Assembly: GCA_002347485.1 (NCBI GenBank)
Contig: DDXM01000061.1
Location: 1 to 43,555 of the forward strand
Source of the DNA: Anaerolineaceae bacterium UBA2260
GTDB lineage: Bacteria > Chloroflexota > Anaerolineae > Anaerolineales > Anaerolineaceae
Direction of reading: 5' to 3'
Length of the DNA stretch: 43,555 nt
Within the stretch, counting starts at the first letter, position 1; each line of letters begins with the position of its first letter. The notes under the pieces were generated by a model. The model had not been told where the DNA came from. It saw nothing but the letters and a program-made list of their open reading frames with translations, and did not search any database. Below, in pieces: positions 7,001-13,440 of the stretch. The position numbers and the translations under genes are program-made.

Positions 7001-7519
7001 ATGAAAATTTTCGACGCGCAATTCATACTCGAAAAGCCCCTCACCTGGTTAGACAACAGAACCACGCGCCTGGAACCTGTCAAGATCATCAAGCGCATTC
7101 AGCTCAGGGATTACGCCCCGGAATTTGGCAGCGCTTACCTTGAAGTCTGGGTGAACCCGACCGCTGATCTGCTCGAAAAATGGCAGGCTTACATCATGGA
7201 GCTTGCCAAAGCGCAAATACCGGCGGATCTCCCGGAATCAGCGCAATCCCCGGAAGATATTCCAGAATTGGCCAGGACGATCCGCGATCTCTACGATCGG
7301 AGCCTGCAGGTGTACTCAGTCCTGCTCAGTCAGGGTAGAAAAAAGACCCGTGTGAGTGTTGAAGACCTAAGGCAGTTGATCGACCGAATGAATGACACTG
7401 ATCCACGCTTTTGGGGATGGGTGAAACGGCAAATCGCAGAATTGATCAGCGAACACCGGCTTGGGTCAAGAGCTGCTTTTAAAAATTTTACTGGGAAGGA
7501 TCGAAAAAATTATGTCTGA
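7001..7519 (+). CDS. Possible tail-assembly chaperone or unknown element protein (172 aa)
   Basis: Starts MKIFDAQFILEKPLTWLDNRT at ATG 7001, with GAGG a few bases upstream; a TTG at 6986 overlapping recT is an alternative. The order of a mid-sized protein directly before a tape-measure gene, with overlapping reading frames, is the position of tail-assembly chaperones in siphophages. The middle is disordered and acidic (ADLPESAQSPEDIPEL), then helical. No sequence motif proves the assignment. Near the end there is an A AAA AAT heptamer in frame (about 7506-7512), but a -1 shift there would add only a few codons. Confidence 0.55.
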   Translation: MKIFDAQFILEKPLTWLDNRTTRLEPVKIIKRIQLRDYAPEFGSAYLEVWVNPTADLLEKWQAYIMELAKAQIPADLPESAQSPEDIPELARTIRDLYDRSLQVYSVLLSQGRKKTRVSVEDLRQLIDRMNDTDPRFWGWVKRQIAELISEHRLGSRAAFKNFTGKDRKNYV

Positions 7520-9038
7520 ATCAATGTTGAACATTATCATCAGCACTGTGAAAAAGGGGAACGGGGATAAAGAGACCCTGACCGGTGTTAAGAAGTTGAA
7601 CGCCGGACTCAAGGAACTGACCGGGATCAGCCTGGGCAGCGTGACTACCCTCGGACTCGCAGGCGCCGCGGTGGGTGGTTTGACCAAGTTCGTGAAAGAT
7701 TCGATCGGTGGAACGATCGAATATGCTACCCAGATCGATAATATGTCCCGGTTGCTCGGGATCTCCACTGAGGATACCAGCCGCTTGGTACAAGCCTCAG
7801 ACGACCTGTTCATTTCACAGGAAAAGCTAAAAGCCAGCCTTGAAGCCGCTACCAGACAAGGGATCGATGTTTCGATTGAAGGTCTCAAGAAGCTTTCAGA
7901 ACAATACCTGACATTGCCAGAGGGCGTGGAACGCTCAGAATGGGTGCTGAAGCATTTTGGGCGGTCCGGTGCAGAGATGGGCAAGCTGATGGAAATAGGC
8001 GCGGCGGGGATCGATGAAGCGACCGCGGCGATCGCTGACAATATGGTGATCACCGGACGGTCGATGAATGAGATCATGAATTTCAAGCGGTCTCTCGACA
8101 ACCTTAATGATTCCTGGGCTGGTTTGACCTATACGGTCGGAACTGAAGTCGTCCCAGAACTGGATCTCTTCATCCGCATGATCACCGATGGTGGCGATGA
8201 AATTACCAAGATGAAGTTGAAGGCCTGGCGCCTGGAAGAAGGCATGTTCGGGCTTATGGGGATGTTCGAAGGTAATAGAGAAAAAGCCGAATTGCTACGA
8301 GATCAAATCAACTGGTTGACCGGGGATTATGAAAAGAATGGAGCCGGAGCATCGGATTTTTATTCAGGGCTTGTTAATGGATATGGCGGTGTGGAGGGAG
8401 CAATAGCCGCTCTGAGCGGGGTCACACCGGTGATCGAACCCCTTGAAGCCAAACTGGGTAATATCACACAGCACTTCCAATTGCTGACAGAACAGATGAT
8501 CTTCAATAAACTGGCGGCGAACATGACAGAAAGCGCGGCTTTGGCTTTATCAGTTCAAATGGGGTTGTTGGATCCAACCACTTATAGCCTGTCTCTCAAG
8601 ATGGATGAGCTCACCGACAAGTATGATTTGAACCGTGACGGGATCATTGACAACAAAGAGGCGACAGCGGAATACTACGAGGAAGTGAAAAAGTTGCAGG
8701 ACCAGGTCAATAATCTGCAGAGCAAAACGATCGATATAGTGGTGAACTGGAGGGGCGAAGGCGGCGGAATTGCAGGGGCAGAAAATGCGTTGCACGTGGA
8801 CCTGAATGGCAACGGGATCATCGGGGCGGCCAACGGTTTGAACTTTATGGTTCCTCCAGGGTTCCCGAATGATTCATTCGGGCCTATTTTCGTTCAATCT
8901 GGGGAAAAGGTGCAGGTGACGCCGGCCGGGAAGAGCGGCGGCGGGAATAATATCAACATTATCGTGAACGGCGCGGGGGACCCGAAAACGGTAGCGAACG
9001 AGGTAATGCGTAAATTGAGACTGCAGGGGGTGGCGTGA
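7512..9038 (+). CDS. Short tape-measure-like tail protein
   Basis: A 508-residue protein. The N-terminus (MSESMLNIIISTVKKGNGD, then KKLNAGLKELTGISLGSVTTLGLAGAAVGGLTKFVKDSIGGTIEYATQ) has the opening of phage tail tape-measure proteins: a helical start, an Ala/Gly-rich membrane-like stretch, then 'ATQIDNMSRLLGIS'-type repeats. Residues near 380-440 hold DLNRDGIIDNKEA and later DLNGNGIIGAAN, EF-hand or dockerin-like calcium loops. The C-terminus (NNINIIVNGAGDPKTVANEVMRKLRLQG) matches the usual tape-measure end. At roughly 1.5 angstrom per residue it would set only a short tail. The ATG at 7512 overlaps the previous stop, and GGAAGGA lies about 11 bases upstream. Confidence 0.75.
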   Translation: MSESMLNIIISTVKKGNGDKETLTGVKKLNAGLKELTGISLGSVTTLGLAGAAVGGLTKFVKDSIGGTIEYATQIDNMSRLLGISTEDTSRLVQASDDLFISQEKLKASLEAATRQGIDVSIEGLKKLSEQYLTLPEGVERSEWVLKHFGRSGAEMGKLMEIGAAGIDEATAAIADNMVITGRSMNEIMNFKRSLDNLNDSWAGLTYTVGTEVVPELDLFIRMITDGGDEITKMKLKAWRLEEGMFGLMGMFEGNREKAELLRDQINWLTGDYEKNGAGASDFYSGLVNGYGGVEGAIAALSGVTPVIEPLEAKLGNITQHFQLLTEQMIFNKLAANMTESAALALSVQMGLLDPTTYSLSLKMDELTDKYDLNRDGIIDNKEATAEYYEEVKKLQDQVNNLQSKTIDIVVNWRGEGGGIAGAENALHVDLNGNGIIGAANGLNFMVPPGFPNDSFGPIFVQSGEKVQVTPAGKSGGGNNINIIVNGAGDPKTVANEVMRKLRLQGVA

Positions 9039-9574
9039 TGACTTCCAGTACTCAAAACCCGCTAGATTTCCAGATAAGCGCGGTAGACCTGCTCAGGCAG
9101 CAGGATCTATTGGAAAAAATGCCTGAAGAAATGAACAAGGAACTTGTAAGAGCAGTTAAGAAAGGCGCGTCTCTTGTTAAGCGTGTGGAAATGGGCAAAG
9201 TTAAGAAATTCACCGGTTCTACAGCTCAGAGTATTGGAAGCCTGACAAGGGTCAAGGGAATTGGATCTGTCAGAGCTCAGATCGGCCCCAAAACAAAAGA
9301 GGGGAAGGATGCCTTTGTGATCATGGAAAAAGGACGAGATCCAGGGGCTAAAAAGCCGTGGATTCATGATCTCACTGATTGGGTCGGAAAGAAATGGGGG
9401 CTTAGTGGTAACGAGGTCATAAGAGGAGCTAACCGCCTGGCAATATCAATCCACCTGAAAGGCACTGAAGGAACGCCTATCAGACCGTCTGTTCTTCAGG
9501 AAACCCACACGAGGGTTACGGGTTTCATCCAGACCGCGGTGAATAAGATCATTGAGAAGATGGTCGTGAAGTAG
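9038..9574 (+). CDS. HK97 gp10-like tail component (tail completion or tail terminator type)
   Basis: A 178-residue protein beginning MTSSTQNPLDFQISAVDLLRQQ. The pattern of an N-terminal helix pair with basic residues (ELVRAVKKGASLVKRVEMGKVKKFTGSTAQSI), a beta segment with GSVRAQIGPKT and FVIMEKGRDPGAKKP, and a final helix (TRVTGFIQTAVNKIIEKMV) fits the HK97-gp10_like family. Its start overlaps the tape-measure stop as TGATG. In siphophages this family usually lies upstream of the tape measure, so the order here is unusual. The family assignment is by pattern only. Confidence 0.6.
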   Translation: MTSSTQNPLDFQISAVDLLRQQDLLEKMPEEMNKELVRAVKKGASLVKRVEMGKVKKFTGSTAQSIGSLTRVKGIGSVRAQIGPKTKEGKDAFVIMEKGRDPGAKKPWIHDLTDWVGKKWGLSGNEVIRGANRLAISIHLKGTEGTPIRPSVLQETHTRVTGFIQTAVNKIIEKMVVK

Positions 9575-9585
9575 GAGTTGATTGA

Positions 9586-10158
9586 ATGCCCTTTAGTCCA
9601 AAAAGAACTTGCGCGTATACCGGATGCTCGGAATTAGTGAGTTCCGGTTACTGTGAGAAACATAAAAAATATTCATATTACCCGAGTGTGAAAGGTGCGC
9701 TGGGGGTCAAAGTAATTATGGTGATCGGTGCACCTGGTAGCGGTAAATCTACCTTTGTAGAAAAGACCCGAGAACCAGGTGATCTTGTGATCGATCTTGA
9801 TGGTATTCAGAGTGAACTATCTGGGAAACCGTTGTACTTAAATCATGGACATGAGGTTTTAGAGAGAGCGATTCAGGAACGCAACAGAAGAATCGAAGCT
9901 CTTCAATGCGAATTTCAACCAGGGAAAACACTTTGGTTTGTCATTTCAGGCTCTATTACTTATGACCGCATGACATGGAGGCGGATTTTATCTCCATCCA
10001 AAACTTATGTGATGCAGTGCACCTTGACTGAGTGTATCCAGAGGATTCAGAACCGTAAGAGCGAAACTGAAGCAGAACAAATTCAGGCAGCGGAAAGGTG
10101 GTTCAAGAATTACGAACCCTTCCCAGATGAAACGATAGTCTATACCGGGGATTCATAA
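9586..10158 (+). CDS. Zinc-finger / P-loop kinase-like fusion
   Basis: The N-terminus (MPFSPKRTCAYTGCSELV, then SGYCEKHKKY) closely resembles the zinc-binding start of phage HNH endonucleases, with Cys at about residues 9, 14 and 23 and His at 26. Where the HNH nuclease should follow, there is instead a P-loop domain: VIMVIGAPGSGKSTFV (Walker A near residues 47-56), an ILDLDG-like VIDLDGIQSEL segment and a C-terminal region of the polynucleotide-kinase or zeta-toxin type. Nucleotide binding is well supported; the substrate is unknown. GGAG lies nine bases before the ATG. Confidence 0.75.
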   Translation: MPFSPKRTCAYTGCSELVSSGYCEKHKKYSYYPSVKGALGVKVIMVIGAPGSGKSTFVEKTREPGDLVIDLDGIQSELSGKPLYLNHGHEVLERAIQERNRRIEALQCEFQPGKTLWFVISGSITYDRMTWRRILSPSKTYVMQCTLTECIQRIQNRKSETEAEQIQAAERWFKNYEPFPDETIVYTGDS

Positions 10159-10172
10159 AGGACTATGGCAAT

Positions 10173-10955
10173 ATGACCACACCAGCGAAAAAAACTTATC
10201 TTAAAGTAAAAACCGGCCTTTTCCTTGATCCGATTCACCGTCAGAAGATTGGATCCCGTCTCTGGCTTTTCATGTACATCCTTCATAGTGCGAACTGGGA
10301 GACTGGAACAGTCGATTACTGGAAGGATGGGGACGCTGCAGAGAAACTGGACCTTCCAAAACGGACCGTGAAGGATCAGCGCCAGGGACTTGAGGTGGCG
10401 GGGTATATTTTTTCCTTGGTAAAAGGTCAGCATCAAGAGATTGTTGTTTTTAACTATCTGAATCCACGAACCGGTGAGATCCTGAATCCAAAATCAACCG
10501 ATGAAGCCTTGGTTTTCATGGAAGAAGATCAAACGGAGTGGGACAAAAAAGTGTCCCAGTCAACCGATAACTGGGACAAAAAAGTGTCCCAGGGCGGTGA
10601 TTTTGTCCCTAGGGGGGACACTCCAGCGCACGAGGGGGACTCAAAAAGTGTCCCTCTTCCATTAAATTTAAATATTATTAAAAGAGAAGAAATAAAAAGT
10701 GACACAGATCCCGCTCTGATCGATGCTCTTCAATTTGCCCTCGGGGAATTAAAGCTGCAGGGCGTCAATAAAGCCGACTATGAATCTTACCTTCTCCCCC
10801 TGAAATTGAAGGTACCGGGTAATGGTTCGATCACCCTGACCATCGGTAATAAATATGCCAGGGAGCTTATTGAGAAAAGATATCTTAGCCAGATTCAGTC
10901 CGTCATGTCCGGACGCCTGGGAAAGCCGGTAAGTCTACGGATTGAAACCACTTAG
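10173..10955 (+). CDS. Replication initiator with N-terminal winged helix and DnaA-domain-I-like C-terminus
   Basis: A 260-residue protein. The N-terminal part (RLWLFMYILHSANWE, then DAAEKLDLPKRTVKDQRQGLEVAGYI) is a winged helix-turn-helix of the kind found in phage replication proteins. The last 80 residues (LQFALGELKLQGVNKADYESYLLPLKLK, then GSITLTIGNKYARELIEKRYLSQIQSVM and GKPVSLRI) match the N-terminal domain of DnaA, which contacts DnaB and other partners. The central linker holds two WDKKVSQ repeats encoded by iteron-like DNA. This architecture suggests a protein that binds its own origin and recruits the host helicase; the DNA-binding target is inferred. Confidence 0.75.
   Translation: MTTPAKKTYLKVKTGLFLDPIHRQKIGSRLWLFMYILHSANWETGTVDYWKDGDAAEKLDLPKRTVKDQRQGLEVAGYIFSLVKGQHQEIVVFNYLNPRTGEILNPKSTDEALVFMEEDQTEWDKKVSQSTDNWDKKVSQGGDFVPRGDTPAHEGDSKSVPLPLNLNIIKREEIKSDTDPALIDALQFALGELKLQGVNKADYESYLLPLKLKVPGNGSITLTIGNKYARELIEKRYLSQIQSVMSGRLGKPVSLRIETT
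10539..10703. other. Candidate replication origin inside the initiator gene
   Basis: Two identical 21-bp copies containing GGGACAAAAAAGTGTCCC lie at 10539-10559 and 10572-10592, 33 bases apart. A third site is split (TTTTGTCCCT near 10601 and GGGGGACACT near 10613), and a fourth, GGGGGACTCAAAAAGTGTCC, starts at 10634. Each is a GGGAC/GTCCC dyad around an A-tract. Directly after them, 10657-10700 is about 85% A+T (TTAAATTTAAATATTATTAA). Sites plus an unwinding region inside the initiator gene is the lambda ori/O arrangement. Confidence 0.6.
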
Positions 10956-10966
10956 GAGGTACCGGA

Positions 10967-11140
10967 ATGAAAAAGATCTTTAGCAATTATCTTGATGACA
11001 TTTTCTTTTCTGCAGGTATTGCACTATTCACCATAGGTTTTATTCAGGCTGCACCAAAAATCGCAGTGATCTTTATTGGCCTGATCTTGGTTATCGGCGG
11101 GATCTGGATCGGTTTTGTCCGCTCCCAATCTCCCCCTTGA
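10967..11140 (+). CDS. 57-aa membrane protein, two predicted spans
   Basis: ATG at 10967 follows a strong GGAGG at 10955-10959 that overlaps the initiator stop codon. The protein begins MKKIFSNYLDDIFFSAGIAL and has two hydrophobic stretches, IFFSAGIALFTIGFIQAA and IAVIFIGLILVIGGIWIGF, with a short KSQSPP-like polar end (RSQSPP). Small two-span proteins in phage regions can be holins or superinfection-exclusion proteins, but there is no lysin here, so I assign no function. The ribosome site makes the gene itself credible despite its size. Confidence 0.7.
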   Translation: MKKIFSNYLDDIFFSAGIALFTIGFIQAAPKIAVIFIGLILVIGGIWIGFVRSQSPP

Positions 11141-11278
11141 ACAGGGATCAGGAATCAGGAATCATTCACCCCGGCCCATTACCAGCGAAGGAGGCACAAA
11201 TCAGAAACATTTCAGCAATTCAAAAAGCAAGTAGAAAACACTAACCTAAATCAATTTATTCTATAGGAGAAAATAACC

Positions 11279-11731
11279 ATGAACGACAACATCGTATTAT
11301 TGTCTTCAACCATCAAAGCCGGTGCCAGGATCGGCACTTACGTTCAGAGCCTTGGCCGGCAGCTCAGGGCGATCGGATTCCCCACAACCAAAGGCATGCC
11401 TGACATGCGGGGAACCAAGATCTCATTCGAGGGCTGCTATCCAAACGGTCAGTGGTTCACCATCAACACCTCAGAAGGAACCAAATTCGAAATTCCAGTC
11501 AAAGGTGTCCAGGAAGGCCCCGACCTGCAGGATAATCCCCCGGCCGTGGTGCCAATACGCGATCTACTTCCCTTCTACGGCTTGATGCTTATTCGTCCGG
11601 TAAGCAACGCAGATGAGCTCAAGGAAAAGAAGATCTACCTCTACTTTGAAGCCCTGCCAGATCAGCGGCACTTCGTCAATGAATCAGGCGGCGGGTTCAA
11701 TCCTGACGTGAAACCTGGCTGGGGTGAATAA
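11279..11731 (+). CDS. Hypothetical element protein (150 aa)
   Basis: Starts MNDNIVLLSSTIKAGARIG with AGGAGA ten bases upstream. It has mixed alpha/beta character, no membrane segment and no recognised motif; CYPNGQWFTINTSEGTKFEIPV suggests a beta-rich middle, and the end is glycine-rich. It overlaps the next gene by one base (TAATG), so the two are probably made together. The 138 bases before it contain a GGATCAGGAATCAGGAATCA tandem repeat at 11145 and an orphan AAGGAGG near 11189 with no start codon after it. Confidence 0.6.
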   Translation: MNDNIVLLSSTIKAGARIGTYVQSLGRQLRAIGFPTTKGMPDMRGTKISFEGCYPNGQWFTINTSEGTKFEIPVKGVQEGPDLQDNPPAVVPIRDLLPFYGLMLIRPVSNADELKEKKIYLYFEALPDQRHFVNESGGGFNPDVKPGWGE

Positions 11732-12318
11732 TGAGTAAAAAAGAGCTCTCAAAATCCCTTGAGGTCGCGGTTCAATCTCGAGATGCCATTCAAAACGGCA
11801 TTGCTACAATCGAGCAAAAGCTGAAAGATCTCAAAAACAAAGCCTATTCAGAGCTTGCAGCTACAGGAGAGACGGAGCTTTCAGGCGAAATCAGCTCGAC
11901 CGAGAGCTATCTGCAGCTCCGCCGGAGCGCCCTTGAACAGGCAAATGAAGCGGTCCGCGCTGCTCAATTCGAGCTTGATGACTTCATAAAAGCAGAACGG
12001 TATACTGAGGCGGTGAACCTGCATAAGGAATTCCGCGCTATGATGAACCAGCTCGAGAAACAGCTCGGTGATGCCGGCGTGAACGGCATGATCAACCAGG
12101 TGTTTGACATCATGAACCAGATCCACGCCATTGTTGGTACTGAAGGCAATAGTGACATTGTCTTGGATCTGCGAAGATCAAACTTCATCCTCGTTTCAGC
12201 GAACCAGCACCTGTTCAAAGCCTGGCAGGACATGCGGTCCTTGCCCTGGGTAGGTGAACGCTCCAGCGGCGGTGATTCCGCTCACTACAAAGCGGGTTTC
12301 GGCCGCACGTACTCATAG
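11731..12318 (+). CDS. Hypothetical coiled-coil protein (195 aa)
   Basis: Starts MSKKELSKSLEVAVQSRDAIQ. Residues about 5-120 are almost wholly charged, alanine-rich helix with heptad-like spacing (NGIATIEQKLKDLKNKAYSEL, SYLQLRRSALEQANEAVRAAQFELDDFIKAERYTEAVNL), that is, a coiled coil. The end is Gly/Ser-rich. No enzyme motif, membrane span or signal peptide is seen. It is coupled to the gene before it by a one-base overlap and is followed by a long non-coding stretch. Function unknown. Confidence 0.6.
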   Translation: MSKKELSKSLEVAVQSRDAIQNGIATIEQKLKDLKNKAYSELAATGETELSGEISSTESYLQLRRSALEQANEAVRAAQFELDDFIKAERYTEAVNLHKEFRAMMNQLEKQLGDAGVNGMINQVFDIMNQIHAIVGTEGNSDIVLDLRRSNFILVSANQHLFKAWQDMRSLPWVGERSSGGDSAHYKAGFGRTYS

Positions 12319-12702
12319 AATTCTTTTCGGTCATCACCTCGACCGATTAGGAGAATGCCCCGGGTGGTGTTGGCGCTGGACTTCACCCCCGGGGCGAAAA
12401 TCACCTGAAAATATGATTAAAAATCGATAGTTTTCGAGTAAAAATCACAACTTTTTTAATCATTTTTTGGCGTTTTATCACCTGAAATTTTCACATTGGG
12501 GAAAATATTCGCGCTGCTCTCATGCAGGGGTTTAACATTGAAGGTTGAAAACTTTTTCACCCCCCTCCCCATTTTTTTATTGATTGATCACCACAGTTTC
12601 TTAAGATTTGAAACTTTGACCTGAATCCATGTGATTGTTTTCTATAACTACAGTTATCAAAAGCATTTTTCTTTCCCTAGTAAATTTTAAGAATGTTCTG
12701 TA
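12319..12702. other. Non-coding stretch with inverted and direct repeats
   Basis: No gene is seen here. It holds a hairpin GCCCCGGG (12357-12364) / CCCGGGGC (12388-12395), the direct repeat ATCACCTGAAA at 12400-12410 and 12477-12487, and, between the two copies, ATGATTAAAAA (12413-12423) facing TTTTTTAATCAT (12452-12463). The stretch 12410-12500 is strongly AT-rich. It may be a regulatory region, a second origin or a packaging or transfer site; nothing decides between these. Confidence 0.5.
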
Positions 12703-12730
12703 TTGACTATTGTATAAATGCTTGTATAAT
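12703..12730 (+). promoter_or_regulatory. Strong sigma70-type promoter of the integrase-proximal genes
   Basis: TTGACT (12703-12708) and a perfect TATAAT (12725-12730) are 16 bases apart, followed by GGAGG at 12741-12745 and ATG at 12753. The -10 region contains the tandem TTGTATAA repeat at 12709-12730, a possible operator. Confidence 0.75.
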
Positions 12731-12752
12731 CTATTTGTCAGGAGGTAAGTAT

Positions 12753-13010
12753 ATGGGACCATATAAAAGCAGAGAAGAAATTATTTACTACACATACGAA
12801 CACAAGGTTCGCAGACAGGCAGCCCGCCTTGGATTGAAACTAACCAGGTCCCGGGCAAGACTTTTGAATGTCAACGATCTGGGCGAGTATAGGATCACAG
12901 ACCCCGAAACGAAAGAAGTCGTGGCCGGCGCGAAGTTCGACCTAGATATAAACCAGGCCAAGGCATGGCTCGATCAATACGAGGCGGAGATCCTGGCTGA
13001 AAGGCAGTGA
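12753..13010 (+). CDS. Small hypothetical protein (85 aa)
   Basis: Begins MGPYKSREEIIYYTYEHKVRR. The start at 12753 is fixed by GGAGG seven bases upstream and the strong promoter just before it; the longer reading from 12693 would start upstream of the promoter -10. The sequence is helical at first with many Arg/Lys, then has a short beta part (EYRITDPETKEVVAGAKFDLD) and ends in a helix (NQAKAWLDQYEAEILAE). Not recognised. It heads a likely transcript ending in the integrase. Confidence 0.6.
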   Translation: MGPYKSREEIIYYTYEHKVRRQAARLGLKLTRSRARLLNVNDLGEYRITDPETKEVVAGAKFDLDINQAKAWLDQYEAEILAERQ

Positions 13011-13059
13011 CCAAAATCCAACCACATCAAACGAACGCCTAATGGAAAAGGAGAATCCA

Positions 13060-13239
13060 ATGTTATCTGAAAAAGAAGAAGTAAAAACCCTCTCAGTGAA
13101 ACTTACAAAGGGTGAACATGATGCAATAAAACAACTTTCCCAAGCCCGGGGTGTGTCGATATCAGACCTGGTAAAAGCCTCTATTTGGTTCGCTCAGTTC
13201 AAAGATTCAAATCCTGAAGGATATTTCGGGAAAGGATAA
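13060..13239 (+). CDS. Small ribbon-helix-helix-like protein (59 aa)
   Basis: Begins MLSEKEEVKTLSVKLTKGEHD at ATG 13060, six bases after GGAG; ATG 13042 in frame would place that ribosome site inside the gene. The EVKTLSVKLTKGEHDAIKQLSQARGVSISDLVKASIWFA stretch fits the strand-helix-helix plan of CopG/Arc regulators, here with the second helix in SISDLVKASIWFAQF. A regulator of the integrase transcript is plausible from position, but this is inference. Confidence 0.65.
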   Translation: MLSEKEEVKTLSVKLTKGEHDAIKQLSQARGVSISDLVKASIWFAQFKDSNPEGYFGKG

Positions 13240-13243
13240 TCCC

Positions 13244-13438
13244 ATGACTAAGTTGATCTATGAAGTGTTCGATAAGAAATCCAGAACCTTAACTGTGTTT
13301 GATCTATCCAATCCAGAGCTGCTCATTTCACACAGAACATGGAGTAAACTCTCCAAGGAAGAAAAGCAGCATATCTACAAAACCCTGAATGATACCTGTT
13401 CAAGTTCATCAAAAGGCTTTGTAATGCAAATAAATTAG
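13244..13438 (+). CDS. Small hypothetical protein (64 aa)
   Basis: Begins MTKLIYEVFDKKSRTLTVFD with AAAGGA eight bases upstream. A mixed beta/alpha small protein (LIYEVFDKKSRTLTVFDLSN, then SKLSKEEKQHIYKTLNDTC) without any motif I recognise. It lies five bases after the previous stop and two bases before the integrase start, so it is part of the same transcript. In this position some elements carry recombination directionality factors; nothing in the sequence proves that here. Confidence 0.55.
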   Translation: MTKLIYEVFDKKSRTLTVFDLSNPELLISHRTWSKLSKEEKQHIYKTLNDTCSSSSKGFVMQIN

Positions 13439-13440
13439 GC

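Noticed and set aside
7500..7519. Possible -1 frameshift site A AAA AAT at the end of the putative tail chaperone
   Set aside because: A -1 shift meets a stop after a few codons and does not lead into the tape-measure frame; the ATG at 7512 already explains its translation.
11185..11240. AAGGAGG followed by a short open frame before the gene at 11279
   Set aside because: There is no ATG, GTG or TTG at proper distance; it may be the relic of a lost small gene.
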